Shown: positions 11,848 to 23,741, counted from the stretch's first letter. The stretch is DNA of 64,000 bases from Symbiodinium natans (GCA_905221605.1 CAJNDS010001746.1:60001-124000); one strand, 5' to 3'. Numbers and translations: made by a program. The notes: generated from the sequence alone by a model not told the origin.

Positions 11848-12515
11848 TCAAGGCGCCTTCTTCGCAGCCTCCGTGGCTTTCTTCTTCTCCTGCTCCAACT
11901 TCTGCCTCTCTTTGTCCTGACGAAAAGAGATGATGGGGGGGAGAGGTGTGCATGGGGAGATGAGATCCGCGCCTGCTTGAACTTGCTGAAGCCCTCCAAG
12001 TCCACGGAGTCCTTGGTGCCGGACCAGTAGAGGTTCTTGTGGACGTAGAGGTAGCCCACCGAGGGATCTTCCGAGCACTTCTTCAGGGATTGCCCTGCGT
12101 CGACCTTCTGCATGCCCGGGACCTCCATGACGGTCTTGTGGGTGATGACATGGCCCCCAATCACCAAGCCGGGCTTCTTGACGAAGAGGTCCTTAATCTG
12201 GCCCTCGTTGATCTTGTTCATGGCCGCGTAGCAATCGGCCGTGGGGCCCTGGCCGATCCAGTGAAGCGAGCCCAGGTTTCCCTGAAGGATCTGCAAGACT
12301 AACCCGTAAGTCGCCACCATCCCCTTCGTCATGCCCACCACGTCTTCCTTGCACACGCTCGACGGCACACAATTCGCGGCGAAGTCATGCTCGGCATGCT
12401 CCGAGTTCTTGAAGATGTAGTAATAGTTGCAGTCTGCGTTGCCCATTGCCTTCATGCTTTCCGGGTTCACATGACCTGTGGCAGTTAGCATCTGTCCGAA
12501 GAACCTATATGTCAG

Positions 12516-12557
<42 letters not shown>

Positions 12558-12785
12558 CAGAGAAAAAGAGAGGAAGAGGCAAAGGTTCGTGCACAACTAT
12601 ATGTCAGCGAAGAGAGAGTGCGAGAGAGAGAGAGAGAGGGAGAGGCAAAGGTTCGTGCACAAACTTCGGCCAGCAGACTACAGGACGTTTGGTTGGAAAT
12701 GGTCTTCGCCACATCCGCCGTAGTTCCGTAGTTCAAGTTCGAGTTGATGGACTGGGCGACTTGAAGCGCTTGGCCTGCACCGAGA
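11848..12785 (-). CDS. Unknown three-exon gene with charged C-terminal tail (5' end unresolved)
   Basis: Exons inferred on the minus strand: 12663-12785, 11973-12504 and 11848-11916, ending in a stop. The middle exon is one base plus 177 codons and ends in CAG before a GC donor; the last begins after TCGTCAG and encodes a Lys/Glu-rich tail (DKERQKLEQEKKK) that looks like a short coiled coil. Phases fit through all three pieces. The intron 11917-11972 is only 56 bp and GC-AG. The middle exon has several Cys and reads as a compact soluble domain (VKKPGLVIGGHVITHKTV); I do not recognise the family. The start is upstream, possibly the signal-peptide exons at 13380-13708, but no phase-compatible link was found. 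Confidence 0.55.
12505..12662 (-). repeat. Tandemly duplicated intron
   Basis: The intron consists of two head-to-tail units, 12597-12662 (66 bp) and 12505-12596 (92 bp). Each starts TTGTGCACGAACC on the minus strand, runs through a CT-repeat pyrimidine tract and ends CTGACATATAG. Unit borders coincide with the inferred intron ends. The length difference lies in the CT repeat. The 5' border is not a usual GT, GC or GA donor. Confidence 0.6.
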
Positions 12786-13379
12786 CTGGGAGTGCGCTTG
12801 AGGAGACTGAGTCGGATGTTTGTCCCCCTTTCTACCACCAAATGTCATCGAAACCTCCCTGAAAGACGAAGCCCCCAAAAAGTCACCCCCTAGACCCTGA
12901 TCCCGAAGCCTTGGAAAACCCCCAAGTACTCTAAGCAGAGCACGGCAAAGCTCGCATCGGGTGCTTCTTTTTTCTCTAAAGTTTAAAGGCCTTTTTGGGC
13001 AGGTTGCAGGGCTTCGGGTTTCAGAACTTGCTGGCAGAAAAAGAAAAGGGCGACGGGAGTCCCGGGAGTGGGCGGAGAGACTCGCCGCAAGACCCCTAAA
13101 ACGACTCAATAAACTCCCACAAGCCCCAAACCGCTTGTGAACGGTATCCTTCCCCATTCTGAGCGCCAATCACATGGCTCGGCTGCCTTTCGCTTCACCA
13201 CAGCAGGAGCCCAGCAGATCAAGGTCTCCGTAGTTGGGCGCCGTTTCCCTGAGCCAAAGGATGCTGAAGGCTTAAAGAAGTTGAGGGCTTCAAACAGTTG
13301 AGAGGGTGGTGAAGGGTGGTGGGCTGCACACTGAAGATCTGACTTTGCAACTTTGCTTCTCTAGAGTCTTAAGCAAGCT

Positions 13380-13708
13380 TTAGACATCGATGCCATCAAA
13401 GACTTCCATGCCCAGGCTCTGAAGCTTCTCAGCATAGAAGCCGGCAGATGCGGCGGTGTCCAGCAGATCCTCTCAGATGAGGACTCAGGGGCTTTACATG
13501 GGCTTAGGAGGTGTACCCCCGCGTTCTCTTGCACGCCTGCGCACAGATCAAACTCACGCGTGTCGAAGTGTCTGAAAAACATTGAAAACACTTGGTCGCA
13601 CATTATGTCGCCCATGGTCGTGTCCTGTCCGGGGACTACGACGGCCACTCTCGGCGAGGCAGAGACAGCCGTCAGCAAAGTCACGCACACTCCAAAAGAA
13701 GTCTTCAT
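13380..13708 (-). CDS. Secreted-protein exons, unknown family
   Basis: ATG at 13708 begins a signal peptide (MKTSFGVCVTLLTAVSASP), followed by a hydrophobic strand and acidic text (RVAVVVPGQDTTMGDI). Exon 13537-13708 ends in phase 1 before a GC donor (GCAG|GCGTGC). A phase-matched exon 13380-13471 (after TCTGAG) adds about 29 residues (SAGFYAEKLQSLGMEVFDG) to a TAA. This is either a small secreted protein of about 87 residues or the 5' end of the gene at 11848-12785. The 65-bp intron has no poly-pyrimidine tract. Confidence 0.5.
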
Positions 13709-13799
13709 GGCCCCCCTTGCTCTTCCCAATTTTCCAGGTGCAGAGCCAGAGAGGCTGCGAGACCCACCATGAGCAGACGAAGTTGAAAACTTGAAGCGG

Positions 13800-16200
13800 C
13801 AGAAGCATCACTACGTACTTGTGGCCTTACGTGGCATCATGCCGTGGCATGCCGTGGCTCATGAGCCATATACTTTTGGAGCTGCTCGGATTCGGGACAC
13901 GGGTAAAAGCCCTCACAAATGATAAACTTAAGGGAGCAGGATGACACTCCACAGTCAATAGTCATCAGGATGAGGCAGAACATACTTTGCGGTGTATCTG
14001 TGCCCAAGCACTGATATGCACAAACAGAAGATAACAGAAGATAACAGAAGATAACAAAAGGTTCGACTTTCGAGCAGTTTTGTTTCACATCATGTCACAG
14101 ATGCCATGCAGATCTTGCGCGGCGCTCTCAGAGCGCTGCCTCGCCTAGCTTCCCCGGGCCCCCGGACGTTCTCATCAGTTGCTGTACCCTACGATTCGCG
14201 ATGTTGTGCTTACATGGCTTCATCGGTTGCAGATGAACGCTTTGGCAGTACTGGTAGCTCTAAGTAGCCAATCTTCATCATCTGTCAAGTCCCCGTCCAT
14301 TGGGCTGAAGATCTTCAGACCGCGTGCGGCGCTCTAGGGCAGCTGCATCCCACCTTGCGCGGCTGTATGCGCGAGGCGAGAACACTTGCCCACATAAATG
14401 TAGGACTTTGGGCTATAAGATATGTCATAAACGTGGGCCCATGTGGGCCCACGACTTTTCGTGCTCCACAAGCTGTTGCACTGCCGTGTTGGTTGCGCAA
14501 CAACCCTTCAGAAGCATTATGTCCGATTGAAATCCCTATACAATGCCGCATTTTCCTGCTGTCGTTCTGGACAGCTGTGTTTCGTTGCAGCTGTTCAAGA
14601 CAATCACTGTAGACGGCAAGCTCGCCCTGCGAGCTCATACTTTGAATTCCGCATCGACCCGACAAATGTAGGGGCAGCACTCGTCACAAACGAAAACAAC
14701 AAGTAATTAGGAATGACTGATAGTCATTATGGATCGCTGGGGTGCATGTCAAGCGGCCTACTATTGAAACAGGCTTGGCAGGCAGGTTCAGTTGTTGCAC
14801 CTGGACTGCCCAGCTTCGCAAAATTTAGGCGACCGCGCTGAAGGAACCTCCTTAAACAACACTTCGTAGAGTCTTGCTACACTATAGCCAACTGCTTGCG
14901 GCATGCATCGAGGTTCTTCCCTTGCCTGGCCATTCAAAACAAATCTGCACCGGGGAATCTCTGCCCAAAACTCCACGACCTTTCCATGCTGACAGTTGTG
15001 CAGCTGCAAATTTGACTGGCCTTTTGACATCTACTAGCGCTGCTATTCGCTACTAAAGTTGCAAGCCTTTTTGTGGGATGCTTCTGAACTTCTGACCCTT
15101 CCTGCAACACAAAATCGCAGTGTCATTTTCTTATAGAGTCTTGTGAGGAGATCACACAAGGCGCAGGCAATCGCTTAACTCCCAGACACCTTCTCCATGA
15201 TCCGTATACTCATGAGGGCCCATTAGGCTTCTTCGCAACTATGCACCTTCAAGATCAATTGCGCCATCACCGCTGACGAAGCGAACCTCACACCCTCGTG
15301 CTAGATTGTTGGTGAATTAGGTCTTAAGTGTCTTAAGCCCAAGAGGTCTCGAGAGTGCTTTGTCAAATTGCAGGCACAACGGCAGCGCAGCAGCAAGGGT
15401 CAATGGCGCCAAGGTGCCGAACACCAGGGACTGTTACCCCGCTGCTCTTTATTCCAGCTTCATTCCAGCTCAGCTTCAGTGTCCTGAGGCTTCTTCCATT
15501 GGATCATCGTGCGTGCCAAAAGCACCGACGACATCGCCTGTGCAAGCGCTCAGCCGGTCACGCGACATGAAACGCTTTCTTCTAGCCTGTGGTGTGACAT
15601 GACACACCATGTGACACACAGTGGGAAGAGTTTAAGAGCTTGACCCCACCCGCGACGGGCCTCGGGAGCACGTAGTCGGCCAATGATCTCCCCGTCAAGA
15701 GGGTCCTTTTACAGATTCTCCCGCAAGGGTGCTTCAACTTACGTAGGATTTCAGAGAGGATTGCCCGAACGGCTGCAACATGCGCCAGGCCGTCACTGTG
15801 CGTTCAATTTTTTGGTGAGTATTCCTGGCCCTCCAGCCAGGAATGTGTTTTCCAAATCAGCAAAGTGTTCAGGCCAACACTCACGGGAAGCTCTAGTTCA
15901 CCGCCTGTCCTTTCTGCGGCATCGCCAGGAAGTGCACCCAAGTGTTGCAAGAGCAACCAGGAGCGTGATCCTCAGGGATTGAAGGAGTTTTGAGTGACAC
16001 CTGGAAAGTCCGAAAACAAAAAGCCAGTCCTGGAGCCCGTGCCAATCCACGTAGAGATCCCCTGAAGTTCCTGAGGAAGAGCCCAATGTGGATGGACGAG
16101 GGTGCACCAGGTCTTTAGTGAATGGGGGGTGCTGAGGAGAAGTCGCTGCTGCAATTGAGGAGTGTCTAGGCAGAAGCTTTGCTGCACTGGCATGTCTTGC
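13800..16200. other. Intergenic DNA, nothing recognised
   Basis: No open frame here has convincing composition. A hydrophobic minus-strand frame at 13837-14088 resembles a signal peptide but lacks an ATG. Short repeats ATAACAGAAG occur near 14030-14050. Confidence 0.4.
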
Positions 16201-16204
16201 TCGA

Positions 16205-16465
16205 AGAGTGAGTGTGTGTGTGTGTGTGTGTGTGTCTGTGTGTGTGTGTGTGTGTGTCTGTGTGTGTGTGTGTGTCTGTGTGTCTGTGTGTCTGTGTGTC
16301 TGTGTGTGTGTGTGTGTGTGTCTGTGTGTGTGTGTGTGTGTCTGTGTCTGTGTCTGTGTCTGTGTCTGTGTCTGTGTCTGTGTCTGTGTCTGTGTCTGTG
16401 TCTGTGTCTGTGTCTGTGTCTGTGTCTGTGTCTCTGTGTGTCTGCGTGTCTGTGTGTCTGTGTGT

Positions 16466-16500
<35 letters not shown>

Positions 16501-16534
16501 TGTGTGTGTTGTGTGTGTGTGTGTTGTGTTATGT
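16205..16534. repeat. GT and TGTGTC microsatellite
   Basis: GT dinucleotide runs flank an uninterrupted hexamer block of TGTGTC at about 16338-16435 (roughly sixteen copies). It generates spurious Cys/Val and His/Thr frames in all registers. Confidence 0.9.
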
Positions 16535-17039
16535 GGCCTGTATCGACTGCGGATCCGGCACAGGCCAACATGAATGACTAGTAGGCCGCACGTGGCGAAA
16601 GATTGCCAAGGATTGCTTGCTGGTGAGGACTGGTCAGTCTTAGTAGCCAACAGCAGGTTTCCAGGCTTCGCCGTATTGTAAAGAAACGTGACGTGAAGAC
16701 TCGAAAGAAGTTAAGGGCTTGCCACAAGTCCTTTGAGCCAAGCAGCATCAGCGGCCGCCTGAACTCCTCCGTAGCCACGAGCCCGCAGGAGCCGAGAAGG
16801 CAAAGCCGGGGGCCAATTCGCAAAGACCTCCAAAAAGAATCCAGAGGCTCACTCAGGCTCTTGCGCTCTCTCTCGCTCATTCAAGTGAGCCCTCCCTGTA
16901 CGACCTTCCTGAAACGCTTGGAAACCTCCCCCCCCCCCCCCTTCCCCAACCCCCCCCCCCTACCCAGCGCCCCTCAAGACCTATGGCCCCGAGTAGCTGC
17001 TAAATGAAGAGCTCTCTCAAATTGAGGCTTTACTCTCTG

Positions 17040-18306
17040 AAAGTTATGCGGGACGGCCTGCAGTTCCCGGAGACTGCAGCCACGGGGGCTCTTGCATTCG
17101 ACCCGTACATATCGAGCGACGGTGGCTGCGGGAAAATTGCAGCGCTCAACGTCTGGCGAGATGTCCGCGATAACCAGCATCCAGACTACTCCATCTGGGC
17201 TGATCCCCAGGCTGTACTTGCTGGGCCTACTGGGCTTGCTTCCCCAAGAGACCAGGACATAGCTGAGCTCGTGGCGCAGAAGGAGATCTACCTGGATCCA
17301 CTGGTTGTCCAAAGGCAAGGAGGCCCACTGCGTGGTGCTGAGTCCATCCACAGCCTTCGTGGAGTCCTCTTTGGAGACTTCAGAAGAAGCTATGGTCGGC
17401 TTCCCCTTGGCAAGATTTTCAGTCTCTCGAGTCTCTCGAATCTCTGTGAGGACCCGAGCTGCAGCTGCTGTAGCTTCAAAGACGCTAAGCTCTCGGATGC
17501 TGCATCTGGAAGTCGCAGAAACGAGGCAAAGGACACGAACCCACTGCGCGGAGGTGCTGGGTGGCATCATGGTTCGCACTCTTGCGCCTTGCCACCCGTG
17601 TCCGTCGCCACGGTAAGCCAATCCAAGCCAGTGAAGCTGGTCTGCAGGGCGTACTGCTCCGCGTACTCCTCCCCCCAAAGCACCTCAACCTCCTCGACAA
17701 CGTGGGGCCCAAGCAGATCAACCCAGGCCCAGGGTTCGGCCTCAACATCGGAAAGCCACTGGCTCTCTTCGATACCATCAACCATGTGAGAAACATGCTC
17801 GAAGCCGGATTGCGAAGAGCCCAGGACTGGATGCCAAAGGGCAAGGTTCGCACGTGGCACGTGAGGTACGTGAGGCACGTGACCATGGACGCCAAGTTCC
17901 ATTATGGCGCAGGCCTCTTGGCACATCACTCGCACCCACTGCGCTGGAACGGGCGGATTGAACTCAGTGATGGTCTGATCGGATGGTGAAAGTGGCGAAA
18001 GGTTTGCAACGTCCGTCCAATCTATGGCATTGAAACTGGTTTGAAGCATCGCCTCGGATGCTTCACCCCAAGTGATGGAGACGACGCGCACGTCATGGTG
18101 CCCAAGCAGATCAACCCACAGCCACTGCGAGCTCAAGGGGGAAGAGGCCCACTGCGATGCACCATCACCATCTACAGCCTTAGCTGCATATTCTGTGGCC
18201 GACCGGAAGGAAGACGCCAAGACAGGCTTGTACAGCGCGAGGTTGGGTCCATCCAAGGCTGGCCGCAAGGATGTCGTCTCGGTGTCCTGGCATACTATAT
18301 ATTATA
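17040..18306 (-). CDS. Triple discoidin domain exon with frame break
   Basis: Domain 1 occupies about 17880-18244, domain 2 about 17480-17854, domain 3 about 17058-17440. Domain 2 changes frame near 17565-17600, between a segment reading DWLTVATD and one reading PPSTSAQWVRV. The gap is far too short for an intron, so either a one-base sequencing error or a real frameshift is present. The 5' side is preceded by an AT-repeat ending ATATAG, a likely acceptor near 18306. Confidence 0.7.
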
Positions 18307-21300
18307 TATACATCTGATTGCCAGGGCAAGATGCTTGAGTGTGCCAAGCCACGAGCATGTGAAATGCTAGCCTCTCGCGGGGTTGTCGAGGAGCTGGCGC
18401 TAGACTCCGTTGAAGACATGGCCTGCAGGTGCGCGGGTATATAACTCTCCGATAAACGCAACGTTACGCAAAGATGATTTCAAAAGCATGCCCTGTGGGC
18501 TTAGAGCCAAAATGTGCAGGACCAATTCCAGGATCAGCTGCGTTTCTCCAAGCATGATACCTGCGGACCTCTTGTGTTCTCTCTTGCCTCGTGCGCGCGC
18601 TACAAGCGGCGACGCTTGCACACACGCAACTTCAGCTTGGAACCAGAATGATCTCTTTGGGGCAATGCAAATTGGCAAGACTGACCACCACAACACCCTG
18701 TGCTACCGCTCCTGCGATGACGTCAGCGTTGAAGAGCCTGCAATGGAGCTGCTTGTCCGTAAAGGCGTCCATGTTCCCGTCACAGTGGCGGTGGTCTGAA
18801 GTGATCATACCACTACGATCCGCTGCACAAGCAGTCTTGCTGGAGTCGTGCTTGTGTTGGTTGGGCTTAATGATATGGCACAAAGTTCATGTCAGAGATG
18901 GGGAGTTGCACTGGCGCATGCCCTCAGCCAGGCTGTACAGTTCGCGACTGAAGACCCTTCGCAACGCATGCCCCACATCACCATCACAGTAGTGACGTAA
19001 CTAGGGGCACCGGGTCCTGTGAGGATGTGAGCGTCGAAGAGCCGGTGTAGGAGCTGCCTGTGCTTGAAGAAGTCCACGTGCCCGTCACAGTATCAGTGGT
19101 CTACAGGGACCAAGCGAGAATACACAGCAACAGGAAAGTTCGCCTCGGCTTCCTGCCGAAAAGCGTTTGGAACAAGCAGACGTGGGATCCGGTCTCCTTC
19201 CCCCCAGCCCAACCCTTCCCTCCGTGCCAAATTTTTGTGCCCGCCCTGTGGTGGGACCCCTCCTGGGACAGCCCCCCTCGGAACCCCCGGACCTTCCTGG
19301 GACGCTTCTAGGAATGCTGGGACCTTTTCTGGGACCCCCTCCCCTTTTTTGAGGCCTTTCCCAGAAACAGTCTTTCCTCCTTTCCTGTCCGTGGGCCGGC
19401 CCGGCTGCCGAGGCGGCACGCTCAAGCGTTTGCAATTGCACAAGGCCTCATCCCCTTTACAGTAGAGGATTTCAAGGTGCTTGCAACATCAGTTAGTTGT
19501 ATCTACAGGCAGGTCCGCAGATGCTAGGCTTTCTTAAAGATACTTCTGAATGCGAGTCCCCACAAGGGTGCTGCTTTTGAAGCACAATCCCTAGGCAGCT
19601 ACGTGTACAGCATTTGCACTTTACCCGCAGCAGCATCTAACGGGAATTCTGATTCTGATCAGGATGCCTAACTCTAACCCCTGACGCAAAACATAAGTGA
19701 GCAAGGTATGGAACAAAGAACTTCGGAATTAAAGAAAGATGCGTGGACGCTGGCGAACCTAATAAAAATCAACCCCTTGCTCTCCCCCATGCACAGCCGC
19801 TGCCCCGACGTACATGTTAACCGGTACGTGCGAGAAAAACAGTTACAGCTTTAAAAGATCTTTGAGCCTGTATGTCTGGCACTGTCCAGTGTGTACCTTC
19901 AGCTGGGTTGTACAAGCTCGGAACTGAAATACGCCCTCGATACATAATAGTGCTCAGACAAAACCAAACCGACACATATGGTGTGGCATCGCGTCCTGCG
20001 ACGACGTCAGAGTTGAAGAGCCTGTGCTGGAGCTGCTTGTGCGTGAAAAAGTCCATGTGCCCGTCACAGTGGCGGTGGTCTGCAGGGAACAAAGCACTTA
20101 AAACCACGGCCGCTTGCTCGGATTTGCGTTGGCAATGCATATAGATACTTGTTCCATGTACTTTACAACTTCACAACACAATCGCGACTGTCTCTGGCAC
20201 TGCGTGCGTCCTGTGACGATGTCAGCGTTGAAGAGCCCGTGCTAGAGCTGCTTGCGCGTGAAGAAGTCCATGTGCCCGTCACCGTGGCGGTGGTCTGCAG
20301 GGACCGGAACACATAAAACCGGCGTTTCGAATGTACATTTTGCACTGTCATGTCCATTCAGCCACATTGTGCAAGCTCGCACTAGCATATTTGGCAAATT
20401 TTGGCAATACATGAGCGTTGTTCCAAGCTTCTTTGTCCCGAAGTTGACCCTCTTTATGAACAAACACTTTCACGGTATATGTGCACCCATCACAGTGCAT
20501 GTTTCCGATATCTATCTACTTAAGTCCCTATAGGCATACAACTCCTGAGAAATTCGCTTACCCATCGCGAATCTTTCGAAAGAAGACACAGCATCCTATT
20601 CTGGCGGTCCATTCATCATCAGTTCCGACAAGAAGCTTCCGGCCAACGTTCACATACAACCGGTTCACAAGACCATCGCGACTGTCTCTGGCACTGCGTC
20701 CTGCGACGATGTCAGCGTTGAAGAGCCTGTGCTGGAGCTGCTTGTGCGTGAAGAAGTCCATGTGCCCGTCGCAGTGGCGGTGGTCTGCAAGGAACAAAGC
20801 ACTTGACACCACGGCCGCTTGCTCGGATCTGTGTTGGCAATGCATATAGAAACTTGTTCAATGTACGTTACAACTTTACATCACAATCGCGACTGTCTCT
20901 GGCATTGCGTCCTGTGACGATGTCAGCGTTGATGAGCCTGTGCTGGAGCTGCTTGTACGTGAAGAAGTCCATGTTCCAGTCACGGTGGCGGTGGTCTGCA
21001 GGGAACAAAGCACTTAAAACCACGGCCGCATGCTCGGATTTGCGTTGGCAATGCGTATAGAAACTTGTTCAATGTACGTTACAACTTTACATCACAATCG
21101 CGACTGTCTCTGGCATTGCGTCCTGTGACGATGTCAGCGTTGATGAGCCTGTGCTGGAGCTGCTTGTACGTGAAGAAGTCCATGTTCCAGTCACGGTGGC
21201 GGTGGTCTGCAGGGAACAAAGCACTTAAAACCACGGCCGCATGCTCGGATTTGCGTTGGCAATGCGTATAGAAACTTGTTCAATGTACGTTACAACTTTA

Positions 21301-23245
21301 CATCACAATCGCGACTGTCTCTGGCATTGCGTCCTGTGACGATGTCAGCGTTGATGAGCCTGTGCTGGAGCTGCTTGTACGTGAAGAAGTCCATGTTCCA
21401 GTCACGGTGGCGGTGGTCTGCAGGGAACAAAGCACTTAAAACCACGGCCGCATGCTCGGATTTGCGTTGGCAATGCGTATAGAAACTTGTTCAATGTACG
21501 TTACAACTTTACATCACAATCGCGACTGTCTCTGGCATTGCGTCCTGTGACGATGTCAGCGTTGATGAGCCTGTGCTGGAGCTGCTTGTACGTGAAGAAG
21601 TCCATGTTCCAGTCACGGTGGCGGTGGTCTGCAGGGAACAAAGCACTCAAAACCACGGCCGCTTGCTCGGATTTGCAATGGCAATGCGTACAGAAACTCG
21701 TTCACGGCACGTTACAACTTTACTAAGTTCCATCGCAATCGTGACTGTCTCTGGCACTGCGTCCTGCGACGATGTCAGCGTTGAAGAGCCTGTGCTGGAG
21801 CTGCTTGTGCGTGAAGAAGTCCATGTACCCGTCACAGTGGCGGTGGTCTGCAGGGAACACAGCACTCAAAACCACGCCGCTTGCTCGGATCTGTGTTGGC
21901 AATGCATATAGAAACTTGTTCAATGCACGTTACAACTTTACATCACAATCGCGACTGTCTCTGGCACTGCGTCCTGTGACGACGTCAGCGTTGAAGAGCC
22001 TGTGCTGGAGCTGCTTGTGCGTGAAGAAGTCCATGTGCCCGTCACAGTGGCGGTGGTCTGCGAGAAAGAAGCACTTAAACCCACGGCCGCTTGCTCGGAT
22101 TTGCGTTGGCAATGCATATAGAAACTTGTTCAATGCACGTTACAACTTTACATCACAATCGCGACTGTCTCTGGCACTGCGTCCTGTGACGATGTCAGCG
22201 TTGATGAGCCTGTGCTGGAGCTGCTTGTACGTGAAGAAGTCCATGTTCCCGTCACGGTGGCGGTGGTCTGCAGGGAACAAAGCACTCAAAACCACAGCCG
22301 CTTGCTCGGATTTGCAATGGCAATGCATACAGAAACTCGTTCACTGCACGTTACAACTTTACTAAGTTCCATCAGAATCGCGACTGTCTCTGGCACTGCG
22401 TCCTGTGACGACGTCAGCGTTGAAGAGCCTGTGTTGGAGCTGCTTGTGCGTGAAGAAGTCCACGTGCCCGTCACAGTGGCGGTGGTCTGCAGGGAACAAA
22501 GCACTTAAAACCACGGCCGCTTGCTCGGATTTGCGTTGGCAATGCATATAGAAACTTGTTCAATGTACGTTACAACTTTACATCACAATCGCGACTGTCT
22601 CTGGCACTGCGTCCTGTGACGACGTCAGCGTTGAAGAGCCTGTGCTGGAGCTGCTTGTGCGTGAAGAAGTCCATGTTCCCGTCACGGTGGCGGTGGTCTG
22701 CAGGGAACAAAGCACTCAAAACCACAGCCGCTTGCTCGGATTTGCAATGGCAATGCATACAGAAACTCGTTCACTGCACGTTACAACTGTACTAAGTTCC
22801 ATCACAATCGCGACTGTCTCTGGCACTGCGTCCTGTGACGACGTCAGCGTTGAAGAGCCTGTGTTGGAGCTGCTTGTACGTGAAGAAGTCCATGTTCCCG
22901 TCACGGTGGCGGTGGTCTGCAGTGAACAATCGCACTTCCAATTATGGCCTGTTAGCATGCTCAGGAAGGGGAGGCCAATGCCAACTTCGAGGGCGGCAGC
23001 ACAACCCAAATCGATTAAATGACAAACAAGCATGCACCAAAAGCACGGCCTCTTGCGTGAACGGGCAGGACTTCAGGTGCTACTTTAGGCCACTGAGTAC
23101 CGTCAGCTGCATTGCACAGACTTCGTTACTCCATCCCAACACTAAGTGGCACTGCGTCCTGTGAAAACTCCAACGTGGAAGAGCCAGTACTGGAGCTCCT
23201 CGTGCTCCAAGTCAACGTACTCGTCACGGTCGTAGTGGTGGTTGT
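17058..23245 (-). CDS. Mucin-like Thr/Ser stalk plus three discoidin (F5/8 C) domains
   Basis: Sixteen Thr/Ser-rich exons (18712-23245) precede on the same strand three discoidin-type domains (17058-about 18306). Typical motifs are visible: NLALYKPV, AVDGDGASQWAS, WVDLL and PAQWVRV in domain 1; NLALWHPV, MVDGIEESQW and AQWVRVLC in domain 2; NLAKGKPTIASS, AVDGLSTTQWAS, QVDLL and ARYVRVEC in domain 3. Discoidin domains bind carbohydrate or lipid and mediate adhesion, so an extracellular Thr/Ser stalk carrying adhesive domains is a natural reading. Joining both parts into one gene is inference. The domain-3 exon ends in CTGCAG before a GC donor at 17058. The N-terminus and signal peptide were not located. 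One frame break lies inside domain 2 near 17570. Confidence 0.55.
18712..23245 (-). repeat. Array of sixteen 84-87 bp Thr/Ser exons
   Basis: Exon copies start at 18712, 19017, 19996, 20211, 20701, 20912, 21123, 21334, 21545, 21764, 21974, 22184, 22403, 22614, 22833 (84 bp each) and 23159 (87 bp). Each begins with ACC or ACA after an AG acceptor (mostly CCCTGCAG) and ends TCACAG or TCGCAG followed by GAC or GAG. The frame reads TTATVTGTWTSS and ends SSTLTSSQ. Differences between copies fall almost only at third codon positions of this frame, while flanks drift and carry indels (a 4-bp insertion just after copy 4). Lengths are divisible by three, so each is a phase-0 exon. Copies 6-9 sit in nearly identical 211-bp units. 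Confidence 0.7.
19101..19995. other. Spacer inside Thr/Ser exon array
   Basis: No exon copy is seen here and no other gene-like signal. A pyrimidine-rich segment lies at about 19190-19380. Confidence 0.4.
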
Positions 23246-23741
23246 CTGCGTTGCCATTAAGAAACACTCTTCGCAGGACTTGCTGTGGTTGTTGGTGGGC
23301 AGACACGGCTGAAGAGGGGTCAAATTATGGCCGCCAGAGGAGCCATTTGTGGAAGCCCCTGCTCCCCCAGGAATTTTCCGAAGAGAATCCTCTTTTGAAT
23401 TTGCTAAGATCTCGGAGACTTGGGGACCTGAAAACTGAATTGCCTCTCAAAGGTTCTGGGGCCTGGAGCCTTCGGCAAATTTGATCAGCTGAGCTTCCTT
23501 GCTGATGGCTACCCTCGTCTCGTCTTTCGCTTCCCTTGCCCAAGCTGGCCAGTGGAAGAACCCGCCTTGAATCAAACAACGTTGGGTGTGCCTGAAGCTC
23601 AAGTTTCAAACTTCCACAGGGAACCTTCACGGGCACAGGTGAGCACCGTCGCAACTGACAGTTTCGTGAGAAAACGTGACCTGCAGGAACAAAATGTGTC
23701 CGGGCCGGCAGGTTGTCAGCTTCGCATCCATTTTGTTGGAA

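Noticed and set aside
13837-14088. Small hydrophobic secreted peptide on the minus strand
   Set aside because: No ATG at the start and no neighbouring exon in phase.
16162-16650. Cys/Val and His/Thr open frames up to 250 codons
   Set aside because: Translation of GT and TGTGTC microsatellite in all registers.
20900-21700. CRISPR-like regular repeats
   Set aside because: Whole 211-bp units repeat with no unique spacers; eukaryotic exon array.
20010-22920. EF-hand-like minus frame (HCDGHMDFFTHKQLQ) and plus frame (EEPVLELLVREEVHVPVTV) in the 211-bp units
   Set aside because: Copy differences are silent in the Thr/Ser frame instead, and the loop lacks the needed acidic positions.
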